From positions 62,001 to 126,000 of the forward strand of contig JAQGMR010000001.1 of NCBI GenBank assembly GCA_028292265.1: a stretch of 64,000 bases of DNA, given 5' to 3'. Source of the stretch: Herminiimonas sp. GTDB taxonomy: Bacteria > Pseudomonadota > Gammaproteobacteria > Burkholderiales > Burkholderiaceae_D. The position numbers and the translations under genes were made by a program. Below, one piece after another: positions 26,576-35,558 of the stretch. The notes beneath the pieces are model-generated. The model saw only the letters and a list, made by a program, of their open reading frames with translations. It did no database searches and was not told where the DNA came from. Positions within the stretch are counted from its first letter, which is position 1; the number at the start of each line of letters is the position of its first letter.

Positions 26576-27190
26576 ATGGCCCACTACGAACTCAGCATGC
26601 CCATCACGGAAGCGCAGGCCCGGCAATTGCGGATCAACGATACGGTGACCCTGGAAACCACTTTGTATGGCATTCGTGATGCAACGCAAATCCACATGTT
26701 TGACCGCGGTCGCACCACCCGCTTTGACCTCAACGGCCACGCGGTAATCCACACCGCACCGAACGTGAAGAAGGTGGAAAAGAGCGACGCCTACCCGGCC
26801 GGTTACATGCCGATTTGCATCGGCACTACCACGTCGGATCGCATGGAACGCTTTACCCGGCCCTTGATGGAGAAAAACGGTGTGCGCATTGTCATCGGCA
26901 AGGGCGGCCTGCGTGAAGATTCGCTGGCGGCGTTTCAGGAATTCGGCGGAGCCTACCTTGCCATTGTCGGCGGCACGGCGGCACTCGAAACAACCTGGAT
27001 CACCCAGATCGAAGATGTGGATCTCGATGACTTGAACCCTGAATCGCTCTGGAAATTCCGCATCGAAAATTTCGGCCCGCTGCTGGTGGCGATGGACAGC
27101 CACGGCGGCAGCCTCTACAACACGGTCAACCATGACACGCAGGCGCGGCGCGCCAGCGTGCTTGCAAGCCTGGGAGTGAAAACCCCATGA
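26576..27190 (+). CDS. Class I fumarase/tartrate dehydratase-like beta subunit
   Basis: The 204-residue partner of the preceding gene carries the beta-domain signatures GYMPICIGTTTSDRMERF, VIGKGGLREDS and FGGAYLAIVGGTAAL. In class I fumarases this domain completes the substrate pocket. Its stop overlaps the ATG of the flavoprotein gene (27187-27190). Both subunits appear complete. Confidence 0.9.
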   Translation: MAHYELSMPITEAQARQLRINDTVTLETTLYGIRDATQIHMFDRGRTTRFDLNGHAVIHTAPNVKKVEKSDAYPAGYMPICIGTTTSDRMERFTRPLMEKNGVRIVIGKGGLREDSLAAFQEFGGAYLAIVGGTAALETTWITQIEDVDLDDLNPESLWKFRIENFGPLLVAMDSHGGSLYNTVNHDTQARRASVLASLGVKTP

Positions 27191-28914
27191 AGCTCAGGCG
27201 CGAGCAAACCGACATACTCATTCTCGGCTCTGGCGGCGCCGGCCTGTTTGCCGCGCTACATGCGCACCAGGCCAATCCGGCATTGTCGATCACGGTCGCG
27301 GTCAAGGGCCTGCTCGGCAAATCTGGCTGCACCCGCATGGTCCAGGGCGGCTACAACGTTGCCCTGGCTGAAGGCGATTCGATCGAGCGTCATTTCATGG
27401 ACACGATCGAAGGCAGCAAGTGGCTGTCAGACCAGGACCTGGCATGGACGCTGGTGACCAAGGCGGTCGAGCGCATCCACGAACTTGAAAACGAACTCGG
27501 CTGCTTTTTCGACCGCAATCCGGACGGCACCGTGCACCAGAAAGCGTTTGCGGGGCAGACCTTCGACCGCACCGTCCACAAGGGCGATCTGACCGGCATC
27601 GAGATCATCAACCGTCTGTCGGAGCAGGTATGGGAGCGCGGCATCCATCGCATGGAAGAGCACCGCGCGGTAGAGCTTATCCGGACCGCGGACGGCACGG
27701 CGCTGGCCGGCGTGCTGATGATAGACATGCGCACCGGCGACTTCGTTTTCGTGCAGGCCAAGGCGGTACTGCTCGCAACCGGGGGCGGCCCGACCATGTA
27801 CAAGTACCACACACCCTCCGGTGAAAAAACCTGCGACGGCATGGCGATGGCGCTACGTGCCGGGCTCGCCCTGCGTGACATGGAGATGGTGCAGTTTCAC
27901 CCTACCGGCCTGCTTGCCGGTACCCATACCCGCATGACGGGCACCGTGCTGGAGGAAGGCTTGCGCGGCGCGGGCGGCTATCTGTTGAACGGCGAGCGCG
28001 AACGCTTCATGCACAACTACGATGCGCGTGGCGAACGTGCCACCCGCGACATCGTTTCGCGCTCGATCTTCGCGGAAATGCGGGCCGGCCGCACCTCCCC
28101 CAATGGTGGCGGCTACATCCAGATGTCGCATCTCGGGCCGGAAAAGGTGAAGAAGCAATTCAAGGGTATGGTCGAGCGCTGTGCCGACTGCGGCTTCGAC
28201 TTGGCCGGCGGCCTGGTGGAAGTGGTGCCGACCGCCCACTACATGATGGGCGGCGTGGTGTTCAAGCCAGATTGCACGACCACCCTGCGCGGCCTGTTCG
28301 CCGCAGGCGAGGACACTGGCGGCGTGCACGGCGCGAACCGCCTTGGCGGCAATGGCGTGGCCAACTCCACGGTGTTCGGCGGAATCGCTGGTGAAACCAT
28401 GGCCGCCTGGCTTCAAACCAACAATGCCCTGCGCGCGCCGGACGACGCCGCGATCGAACGCAGCATCACTGCCCATCGCGCGCCCTTTGGTCTGCCGCCC
28501 GGGAATCTCGAAGCAATCCGGGAAGCGCTTTATGAATGCATGTGGGAAGACGTCGGCATTCTGCGCACCGCCGAGGGCTTGCGGCGCGGCATTGACACTC
28601 TGGCACGGCTGGACGGCGAACTGTCACGCATTGGCGTGGCGGATGACGACCCAGCGTTTAACATGACATGGCACGACTGGCTCAATCTCAAGAGCCTGAT
28701 CGCGGTGAGCCGCGTGATCGCAACAGCGGCGTTGTCGCGCGAGGATTCGCGTGGCGCCCACTTCCGCGAAGACTTCCCTGAGACGATGAACCTGGAAGGC
28801 TCGACCTACACCGTGGTGCGCCAGACAGAGGCCGAGCTGACGGTATCGCGCGAGCCGGTACAGTTTGTCCGCGTCAAGCCGGGAGAAACCATCCTGGTTG
28901 AGGCGGTCCAATAA
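27187..28914 (+). CDS. Fumarate reductase/succinate dehydrogenase-like flavoprotein (SdhA paralogue)
   Basis: The 575-residue product has FAD-binding ILILGSGGAGLFAALHA at the N-terminus. It conserves dicarboxylate-site elements QFHPTGLL, EGLRGAGGYLLNGE (E. coli SdhA reads CRGEGG), AHYMMGG and ANRLGGNGVANS. The His that binds FAD covalently in SdhA/FrdA (SHTVAAQGG) is replaced by Cys48 (GCTRMVQGG), so FAD is probably bound non-covalently or differently. It is the catalytic subunit for the Fe-S protein and anchors encoded upstream. The variant site and the sulfonate context suggest a succinate analogue as substrate. Confidence 0.88.
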   Translation: MKLRREQTDILILGSGGAGLFAALHAHQANPALSITVAVKGLLGKSGCTRMVQGGYNVALAEGDSIERHFMDTIEGSKWLSDQDLAWTLVTKAVERIHELENELGCFFDRNPDGTVHQKAFAGQTFDRTVHKGDLTGIEIINRLSEQVWERGIHRMEEHRAVELIRTADGTALAGVLMIDMRTGDFVFVQAKAVLLATGGGPTMYKYHTPSGEKTCDGMAMALRAGLALRDMEMVQFHPTGLLAGTHTRMTGTVLEEGLRGAGGYLLNGERERFMHNYDARGERATRDIVSRSIFAEMRAGRTSPNGGGYIQMSHLGPEKVKKQFKGMVERCADCGFDLAGGLVEVVPTAHYMMGGVVFKPDCTTTLRGLFAAGEDTGGVHGANRLGGNGVANSTVFGGIAGETMAAWLQTNNALRAPDDAAIERSITAHRAPFGLPPGNLEAIREALYECMWEDVGILRTAEGLRRGIDTLARLDGELSRIGVADDDPAFNMTWHDWLNLKSLIAVSRVIATAALSREDSRGAHFREDFPETMNLEGSTYTVVRQTEAELTVSREPVQFVRVKPGETILVEAVQ

Positions 28915-28951
28915 ATTGCGCGAACAGACAGTAGCGGAGCGTAAGCAAACA

Positions 28952-30607
28952 ATGCCAACTTCCCTGCGCGGCGCGGATCTGCTGGCCCAGTCACTGGAAC
29001 GGCTTGGCGTGGGCAAGGTATTTTCGCTGTCCGGCAACCACATCATGCCGGTCTATGACGCGCTGCTCGATACCAACATCGAGCTGATCCATGCAAGACA
29101 CGAAGCAGCCTGCGTCCACATGGCGGATGCCTATGCCCGACTGACCGGCACTGTCGGCATCGCCATGGTTACCGGTGGCCAGGGTCATACCAACGCCACT
29201 GCCGCACTGGTGACGGCGCTGGCCTCGGAAGCACCGATGATTTTGCTCTCGGGCCATGCCGGCCTGAACGAACTCGGCAAGGGCGGTTTCCAGGAAATGA
29301 AGCAGGCAGATTTCGCCGCCGAGGTGACCAAGGCATCGTGGACGGTGCAGCATGCCAACGACTTCGGGCACGACCTGGCCCGGGCCATGCAAATCGCGCA
29401 GAGCGGCCGGCCCGGGCCGGTTCATCTCAGCCTGCCGGTGGATTTGCTCGAGCAGAAAATGGAAAGCGTGGACAGCCTTTGGCCGCAACTGGAAGCGGCG
29501 GCCCGCACGCCAATGCCCATGGCGATGGAGAGCGCCGATCTCGTGCTGGCCGCCCTCAATTCCGCGGCACGGCCGCTGGTGCTGTGCGGCCCGTCGCTGT
29601 GCGGCGAAGCGGGACGGCGGCAGATGCGGCAACTGGAAACCGCAATTCGCATTCCCGTTATTGGCATGGAGAGCCCACGCGGCATCAATGACCCAAGCCT
29701 CGGCGCCTATGCAGAATTGCTGGGGCACGCCGACCTGATCGTCCTGCTCGGCAAGCCGCTTGATTTCACGCTGCGCTTCGGCAACGCGCCGCATGTTGCC
29801 CCCGACTGCAACTGGATCGTGCTCGATCCGGACCCGGCGCTGCAGGCGCGCGCCGCACAGGCGTTGGAAGACCGTATCGTGCTGGCCGCCCTGACCGCGC
29901 CGCTCGATGCCATGCAGGCCCTGCTGGAGAGGTCCAGTCCCAGTTCCGGCTCTGCACCTGAGCACGACGACACATGGCTTTTGCAAGTGCGGGATGCGCT
30001 GTCGTGGCGGCCCGAGGACTGGCGTCGCATGGTTTTCGACGAAGACGCGCCCGTGCACCCGGTCGCGCTGGGCCGTGTGCTTCAAAATTTCTTCGACCTG
30101 CATCCTGATGCGACTCTCGTTTGCGATGGCGGCGAAATTGGGCAATGGCCGCAAGCCACGGTGGCAGTGAAGCGGCGTCTCATTAATGGCGTTGCCGGAT
30201 CGATCGGCCCGTCTTTGCCGTTCGCGCTGGCCGCCAGGGCAGCCAACCCTTCGCAGCCGGTGGTGGCGATCATGGGGGATGGCACCTTCGGTTTCCACAT
30301 GGCCGAGTTCGACACCGCGGTGCGGCATGGCTTGCCTGTCATCGTAATCGTCGGTAACGATGCCCGCTGGAATGCCGAGTATCAAATTCAGTTGCGCGAC
30401 TATGGCAAGGCCCGCACGAACGGTTGTGAACTGCTGGCCGCCCGTTATGAAAAAGTGGCGGAGGCGCTGGGCGGTCACGGCGAATATGTGCCACGACTTG
30501 GCGACCTGACGGGCGCGCTGGACCGCGCGCTGGCAAGCGGCAAGCCAGCCTGCCTGAATGTGATGATTGAATCGACCCCCGCGCCGGTGGTGCGGCGCAG
30601 AATGTAA
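28952..30607 (+). CDS. Thiamine-diphosphate-dependent enzyme (acetolactate synthase/decarboxylase-like)
   Basis: The 551-residue protein has the three-domain ThDP layout: PYR domain (about 1-170) with the cofactor-activating Glu51 in HARHEAACVHMADAYAR, central domain (about 190-320) and PP domain with GDGTFGFHMAEF (Gly442-Asp443-Gly444) and a closing GND. It resembles acetolactate-synthase-like or benzoylformate-type proteins, not Xsc. Decarboxylation of a 2-oxo acid such as sulfopyruvate would fit the cluster, but no substrate-specific motif was recognised. The start at 28952 is used; the frame is open upstream to 28865. Confidence 0.8.
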   Translation: MPTSLRGADLLAQSLERLGVGKVFSLSGNHIMPVYDALLDTNIELIHARHEAACVHMADAYARLTGTVGIAMVTGGQGHTNATAALVTALASEAPMILLSGHAGLNELGKGGFQEMKQADFAAEVTKASWTVQHANDFGHDLARAMQIAQSGRPGPVHLSLPVDLLEQKMESVDSLWPQLEAAARTPMPMAMESADLVLAALNSAARPLVLCGPSLCGEAGRRQMRQLETAIRIPVIGMESPRGINDPSLGAYAELLGHADLIVLLGKPLDFTLRFGNAPHVAPDCNWIVLDPDPALQARAAQALEDRIVLAALTAPLDAMQALLERSSPSSGSAPEHDDTWLLQVRDALSWRPEDWRRMVFDEDAPVHPVALGRVLQNFFDLHPDATLVCDGGEIGQWPQATVAVKRRLINGVAGSIGPSLPFALAARAANPSQPVVAIMGDGTFGFHMAEFDTAVRHGLPVIVIVGNDARWNAEYQIQLRDYGKARTNGCELLAARYEKVAEALGGHGEYVPRLGDLTGALDRALASGKPACLNVMIESTPAPVVRRRM

Positions 30608-30788
30608 TTTGCCTGGTCTTTCCCCCCTCGGTCGCCGCGTCTGGCTGTGGGGCGCCCCGCCTGCGTAATACCAGTCCGGGAAAATTCCGGTCTTGCCATT
30701 GCGCTTCGGACTGGGGCCTTCGCTGCCCGACAGCCCCTTGTTACGGCAAACCGGAAGGCACGAAGCAAAATAAAACCGATTCATATAA

Positions 30789-30826
30789 GTCATATAGTTG
30801 ACCTACATGAGTTCTGCGCATAAGAT
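30789..30826 (+). promoter_or_regulatory. Operator overlapping a sigma-70 promoter for the suyAB operon
   Basis: GTCATATAGTTGAC (30789-30802) is identical to the site at 22135, and ATGAGT four bases further is also shared. The site overlaps the -35 box TTGACC (30798-30803); a 17-base spacer leads to TAAGAT (30821-30826), 55 bases before suyA. This ties the two operons to one regulator, most simply the GntR protein at 21312. Confidence 0.65.
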
Positions 30827-30881
30827 TTGACCATTCGAATTTTGCCTTCGAATCCGAATTTCCCATTTCAAGGAGACAAAA

Positions 30882-31163
30882 ATGATTCACGTTGTTTTGC
30901 ACGACGCCAAGGACACGGTTGCAGTCGCGGTGGTAGAGGGTATCAAGGCCGGCACCGAACTTACTGCCTGGATCATGGATGACGACCGCACCATCACGGT
31001 GAAGGCGTTGCAGGACATTCCCATGGGCCACAAGATCGCCATGAAGCCGATGCAAGTTGGCGACACCGTCTACAAATACGGCGTCGACATCGGCAAGGTC
31101 GTCGCTGCTGCCAAGGCTGGCGAGCACGCCCACGTACACAACATCAAGACCAAGCGCTGGTAA
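30882..31163 (+). CDS. suyA: (2R)-sulfolactate sulfo-lyase subunit alpha
   Basis: The 93-residue SAF-domain protein, the small subunit of altronate-dehydratase-type enzymes, matches SuyA in length and in its ending HAHVHNIKTKRW; VVEGIKAGTELTAWIMDDD and KYGVDIGKVV are further matches from memory of the family. With SuyB it cleaves (R)-3-sulfolactate to pyruvate and sulfite in the cytoplasm. AAGGAGA lies six bases before the ATG. It is the first gene of the operon. Confidence 0.85.
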   Translation: MIHVVLHDAKDTVAVAVVEGIKAGTELTAWIMDDDRTITVKALQDIPMGHKIAMKPMQVGDTVYKYGVDIGKVVAAAKAGEHAHVHNIKTKRW

Positions 31164-31298
31164 GTCGCTAACGCGCGAATCGCACCGATTGCGATGCGCC
31201 TTGCAGTAGTTGAATACAACGATTGCACCCGATTTTCATCGCGGCCATGGCGCCGCCCGGTGCTTCATTCACCCTATCCAGAAAGTTAGAGGCTCAAC

Positions 31299-32468
31299 AT
31301 GATCAGTAAAGAAAGCACCTTCCTCGGCTATCGCCGCGAAAACGGCCGCGTCGGCGTCCGTAACCACGTCATCATCCTGCCGCTCGATGACCTTTCCAAT
31401 GCCGCTTGCGAGGCCGTCGCCAACAACATCAAGGGCACGATGGCGATTCCGCATCCTTATGGCCGCCTGCAATTTGGCGCCGACCTTGACCTGCACTTCC
31501 GCACCCTGATCGGCACCGGTTCAAACCCGAACGTCGCTGCCGTCGTGGTAATCGGCATTGAAGATGGCTGGACCAAGAAAGTCGTGGATGGCATTGCCGC
31601 CACCGGCAAGCCGGTCATTGGCTTTGGCATTGAAGGCCATGGCGACCACGAAACCATCATGAATGCTTCGAAGAAGGCGCGCGAATTCATGCAGTGGGCT
31701 TCGACCAAACAACGCGAAGTCTGCGACATCAAGGAACTGTGGGTCTCGACCAAGTGCGGCGAGAGCGACACCACCTCCGGCTGCGGCGCCAACCCGACTG
31801 TCGGCAATGCCTTCGACAAGTTGCATGCGCTAGGCTCGACTCTGGTGTTTGGCGAGACCTCCGAAATAACCGGCGGTGAAAACGTGGTGGCCGAGCGCTG
31901 CGCCAACGGCAAGGTGCGTGAGCAGTTCATGATGATGTTCAACCGCTACCAGGACATGATCAACCGCCACAAGACTTCCGATCTTTCCGACTCGCAGCCA
32001 ACCAAGGGCAACATTGCCGGCGGCCTGACCACGATCGAAGAAAAGGCGATGGGCAATATCCAGAAGATCGGCAAAAAATGCACGGTCGACGGCGTGATCG
32101 ACAAGGCAGAAATGCCGACGCACCCGGGTCTGTGGTTCATGGACTCCTCGTCCGCCGCAGCGGAAATGGTGACGCTGTGCGCTGCCTCCGGTTATGTGGT
32201 CCACTTGTTCCCGACAGGCCAGGGCAATGTGATTGGCAATCCGATCCTGCCGGTCATCAAGATTTGCGCGAATCCAAAAACGGTTCGCCTGATGAGCGAG
32301 CATATTGACGTCGACTGCTCTGGCTTGCTGCAGCGCGAGTTGACTCTTGACCAGGCTGGCGACAAATTGCTGGAAGTGATGATTGAAACGGCGAATGGGC
32401 GACTGACTGACGCAGAGGTTCTGGGCCATCGCGAGTTCGTCCTGACCCGCCTGTACGAAAGTGCCTGA
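31299..32468 (+). CDS. suyB: (2R)-sulfolactate sulfo-lyase subunit beta
   Basis: The 389-residue UxaA-family protein begins [20 protein letters not shown] and contains the Cys-rich [18 protein letters not shown], as in altronate/galactarate dehydratase large subunits. Pairing with a 93-residue SAF protein and a length near 389 matches SuyB rather than the ~500-residue UxaA fusion. It releases sulfite from (R)-sulfolactate. Neighbouring slcC and comC support the assignment. A gap of 135 bases separates it from suyA. Confidence 0.85.
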   Translation: MISKESTFLGYRRENGRVGVRNHVIILPLDDLSNAACEAVANNIKGTMAIPHPYGRLQFGADLDLHFRTLIGTGSNPNVAAVVVIGIEDGWTKKVVDGIAATGKPVIGFGIEGHGDHETIMNASKKAREFMQWASTKQREVCDIKELWVSTKCGESDTTSGCGANPTVGNAFDKLHALGSTLVFGETSEITGGENVVAERCANGKVREQFMMMFNRYQDMINRHKTSDLSDSQPTKGNIAGGLTTIEEKAMGNIQKIGKKCTVDGVIDKAEMPTHPGLWFMDSSSAAAEMVTLCAASGYVVHLFPTGQGNVIGNPILPVIKICANPKTVRLMSEHIDVDCSGLLQRELTLDQAGDKLLEVMIETANGRLTDAEVLGHREFVLTRLYESA

Positions 32469-32712
32469 CAACGTTGCGCTATTAACCTGAAAGACCAGCG
32501 AAGAGGTCCGGCGCCAGCGTCAATGGGTACCGGATCTCTGCGTGATTCACTGAAGGGAGGAAGCAGCTTGTAACAGGTAGGATCGCCGACGCGGCCAGGA
32601 TGGCGACGGCAATGCGGGCAGCATCATCAAGCGTAATTTTCAAGGACTGGACGGGCGAGTCGACAAAGAACGACGCGGCATTAACGCACCACGAGGTCGG
32701 CTGAATAGAGGA

Positions 32713-33507
32713 ATGACAATGAATGAATCGCCGCAACCCCTGCTGGATGTTCGGGGGGTGACCCTGCAATACAAGACCAAGGAGCATCTGGTCACTGCGA
32801 CCTACCGGGTCGACTTCAAGGTGTTTCAATCCGACCGCTTCATCCTGCTCGGCCCCTCTGGTTGCGGCAAGTCGACCCTGCTCAAGGCAGTCGGCGGCTT
32901 CCTGACCCCGACCGAAGGCGAAATGCGGTTGCGCGACAAGAAGATCGTCAAGCCGGGGCATGACCGCATGATCGTGTTCCAGGAATTCGACCAGCTTCCT
33001 CCCTGGAAAACGGTCAAGGAAAACGTCATGTTCCCGCTGGTGGCCAGCCGCAAGCTCAAGGGCAAGGCCGCCGAGGAAAAGGCGATGCACTACATTGAAA
33101 AGGTCAACCTCACCAAGTTCGCCGATCACTACCCGCATATGCTTTCGGGTGGCATGAAACAGCGCGTCGCCATTGCACGCGGCATGGCGATGGAGCCCGA
33201 CATTCTGCTGATGGACGAGCCCTACGCAGCGCTCGATGCGCTCACCCGTCGCAAGATGCAGGACGAACTGCTTCAACTGTGGGACGACACGCATTTCACC
33301 GTGCTTTTCGTGACGCACTCGATCGCGGAAGCCGTGAAGATCGGAAACCGGATCTTGCTGCTCTCCCCGCATCCCGGCCAGGTCACCGCTGAACTGAACA
33401 GTACCGGCGAAGACACGGTGGATGCAAGCGGGCAAAGCCTTTCCGAACGCATCAACGCCATGCTGTTCGCCGAACCAGTCGAGCCGGAGGAGACCACGCA
33501 TGTCTGA
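32713..33507 (+). CDS. ABC-transporter ATPase (sulfonate/nitrate type)
   Basis: The 264-residue ATPase has Walker A GPSGCGKSTLL, Q-loop QEFDQLPPW, signature LSGGMKQRVAIARG and Walker B ILLMDEPYAALD, closest in style to SsuB/TauB. It overlaps the permease gene by eight bases. The periplasmic binding protein that would complete the transporter is at 23069, in the co-regulated operon. Uptake of the sulfonate substrate is the inferred role. The 244-base gap after suyB holds no recognisable gene. Confidence 0.88.
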   Translation: MTMNESPQPLLDVRGVTLQYKTKEHLVTATYRVDFKVFQSDRFILLGPSGCGKSTLLKAVGGFLTPTEGEMRLRDKKIVKPGHDRMIVFQEFDQLPPWKTVKENVMFPLVASRKLKGKAAEEKAMHYIEKVNLTKFADHYPHMLSGGMKQRVAIARGMAMEPDILLMDEPYAALDALTRRKMQDELLQLWDDTHFTVLFVTHSIAEAVKIGNRILLLSPHPGQVTAELNSTGEDTVDASGQSLSERINAMLFAEPVEPEETTHV

Positions 33508-34405
33508 GCCAGCGAAAATCCAGAAGATTGCGGTGCCGATTCAACGCAATATTGAACGTCCAGAGTTTCTTGCAACGCGAGCGCCAAGCACCGAATTTGG
33601 CGTGGTGGAGAAGCCGCTTACCACGTGGGAAAAGGTTTACAACAACGGCACTGCGCGCAAGATCGCGATTTTGATCCTGCTTGCCGTGGCGTGGGAAGTG
33701 TATGGGCGCCTGCTCAACAACTCCCTGCTGTTTCCTACATTCAGCTCCGTCATTGAATCGCTTGTCACGGGGATCGTCAGTGGTGGCCTGCTTGGAAAAT
33801 GCCTGTTCTCCATAAAGGTACTGTTGATGGGCTACGCAGCCGGCCTTGCCCTGGCTGCGCTACTCACGGTGTTTGCGATCACCTCACGGATCGGCCGCGA
33901 TTTCCTTGAAACGTTGACTTCGATGTTCAATCCGCTCCCGGCCATTGCGCTCCTGCCACTGGCGTTGCTGTGGTTCGGCCTCGGCACTGGCAGCCTGGTA
34001 TTTGTGCTGATCCATTCCGTGGTCTGGGCGGTCGCGCTGAACACGCATTCCGGCTTTCAGTCAGTGAGTAATACGCTGCGCATGGTCGGCCAAAATTATG
34101 AACTGCGCGGCCTGCGCTATGTTTTTGCGATCCTTATTCCGGCCGCGTTTCCCAGCATCCTTACCGGGCTAAAGATTGGCTGGGCATTTGCCTGGCGTAC
34201 CTTGATCGCAGCCGAACTGGTGTTCGGCGTGAGCTCGGGTACCGGCGGTCTGGGATGGTTCATCTACGAGAACAAGAACCAGCTGGAAATCCCGAGCGTT
34301 TTCGCGGGCCTGCTGACTGTAATCGTGATCGGCCTGCTGGTTGAAAACTTTATCTTCCGTCTGATCGAGCAAGCGACGGTGCAGAAATGGGGCATGCAAA
34401 ACTAA
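33500..34405 (+). CDS. ABC-transporter permease (SsuC/TauC-like)
   Basis: The 301-residue membrane protein has about six helices after a 50-residue cytoplasmic N-terminus. The cytoplasmic EAA-like loop lies around LKIGWAFAWRTLIAAELVFG, typical of SsuC/TauC permeases. The ATG at 33500 lies within the end of the ATPase gene. It forms a sulfonate-type importer with the ATPase and presumably the binding protein at 23069. Confidence 0.88.
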   Translation: MSEPAKIQKIAVPIQRNIERPEFLATRAPSTEFGVVEKPLTTWEKVYNNGTARKIAILILLAVAWEVYGRLLNNSLLFPTFSSVIESLVTGIVSGGLLGKCLFSIKVLLMGYAAGLALAALLTVFAITSRIGRDFLETLTSMFNPLPAIALLPLALLWFGLGTGSLVFVLIHSVVWAVALNTHSGFQSVSNTLRMVGQNYELRGLRYVFAILIPAAFPSILTGLKIGWAFAWRTLIAAELVFGVSSGTGGLGWFIYENKNQLEIPSVFAGLLTVIVIGLLVENFIFRLIEQATVQKWGMQN

Positions 34406-34532
34406 TGCAGGCCCTCCGCCGATTTGCGGGCCCGCTCGCACCTGCAACCGCTCATGCCCCTTACCATGCATCTGCACCTGAACCAGCACTAGCGGGTGCA
34501 ACGGCACTTGCATCCGCACACCAAAGACCCGC

Positions 34533-35471
34533 ATGAAAATCATTATTTCCGAATTCATGGACGAGGCTGCAGTCGAGGCCTTGCGCGCTGACTTTAGCGT
34601 CACCTATGAACCGACTCTGGTCGACAGGCGTGAAGCATTGTTCGCCTTGCTGGCGGACGCCGATGCGCTGATCGTGCGCAACCGGACCCAGGTTGATGCC
34701 GCACTGTTGAAGGCGGCCCCGAAATTGCGCGTGGTCGGTCGGCTTGGTGTTGGCCTCGACAACATCGATGTTGCGGCCTGCGAAGCGCGTGGCATCGGCG
34801 TCATACCGGCCACGGGCGCCAATGCCGTTGCAGTCGCTGAATATGTCATTGGCACCGCCATGGCATTGCTGCGGGAAGCTTATACCCGGAGCGCCGAAAC
34901 GGCTGCCGGCAAGTGGCCGCGCGGCGCGCTTTCCAATGGACGCGAGATCGCGGGCAAGACGCTCGGGCTGGTCGGCTTCGGCGGCATTGGCCAGTTGACG
35001 GGAAAGCTGGCGCAAGGCCTGGGCGTGAAGGTTGTCGCACACGACCCAATGCTCGATGCGCAATCCGCGGTGTGGCGGTCGAGTGCCGTTGAACGCAAGT
35101 CGCTGGACGAACTGCTGGAAATGTCCGACATAGTGTCGCTGCATGTTCCGCTGACACCGGAGACCCGGAATCTTTTTAATGCAGAGACTTTGGCGAAAAT
35201 GAAGCCGGCCTCGGTATTGATCAACAGCTCGCGCGGCGGCATCGTCGACGAGGCTGCGTTGGCGGCGGCATTGCGAAGCGGGCACCTTGCTGGCGCGGCG
35301 ATCGACGTTTTTGACAATGAGCCACTGGCCGCCGGCAATGCGCTTGCCGACGCGCCGCACGCCATTCTCACGCCACACATTGCCGGCGTAACGACAGAGT
35401 CCAATACCCGCGTCAGCGCCTTGATTGCGGAACGGGTGGCCCAACACCTGCGACAGTCCAGGCCAGCCTGA
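34533..35471 (+). CDS. slcC: (S)-sulfolactate dehydrogenase-like D-2-hydroxyacid dehydrogenase
   Basis: The 312-residue protein is of the phosphoglycerate-dehydrogenase family. ALIVRNRTQVD and RLGVGLDNIDVAACEARG lie in the first half, the NAD motif LGLVGFGGIGQLTG near 150, and the catalytic set continues through NSSRGGIVDEAAL and the active-site His in LTPHIAGVTTESN. Position after suyAB and before comC, together with the N-terminal IISEFMDEAAV, matches SlcC, which oxidises (S)-sulfolactate to sulfopyruvate with NAD. With ComC it interconverts sulfolactate enantiomers. Confidence 0.8.
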   Translation: MKIIISEFMDEAAVEALRADFSVTYEPTLVDRREALFALLADADALIVRNRTQVDAALLKAAPKLRVVGRLGVGLDNIDVAACEARGIGVIPATGANAVAVAEYVIGTAMALLREAYTRSAETAAGKWPRGALSNGREIAGKTLGLVGFGGIGQLTGKLAQGLGVKVVAHDPMLDAQSAVWRSSAVERKSLDELLEMSDIVSLHVPLTPETRNLFNAETLAKMKPASVLINSSRGGIVDEAALAAALRSGHLAGAAIDVFDNEPLAAGNALADAPHAILTPHIAGVTTESNTRVSALIAERVAQHLRQSRPA

Positions 35472-35558
35472 TTCGCGGGGGCCGCGCTATCGCTGCAGGC
35501 AGATTGGGTACGCCGTGGCGCTGCCCGGCACTAATATTTTTCACAAAGGACACGCTTC

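Noticed and set aside
24215..28914. Treating the SDH-like genes as the housekeeping TCA succinate dehydrogenase
   Set aside because: The gene order is B-anchors-hydratase-A instead of sdhCDAB, the covalent-FAD His is missing, and the genes are embedded with TSUP, ABC and ThDP genes under a promoter element shared with suyAB.
28952..30607. Sulfoacetaldehyde acetyltransferase (Xsc)
   Set aside because: The N-terminal sequence and the motifs around the ThDP site resemble acetolactate-synthase-like proteins and not Xsc; no phosphotransacetylase gene is nearby.
31299..32468. Altronate dehydratase UxaA
   Set aside because: The large subunit is only 389 residues and pairs with a separate 93-residue SAF protein, and slcC and comC follow; this matches SuyAB better than hexuronate degradation.
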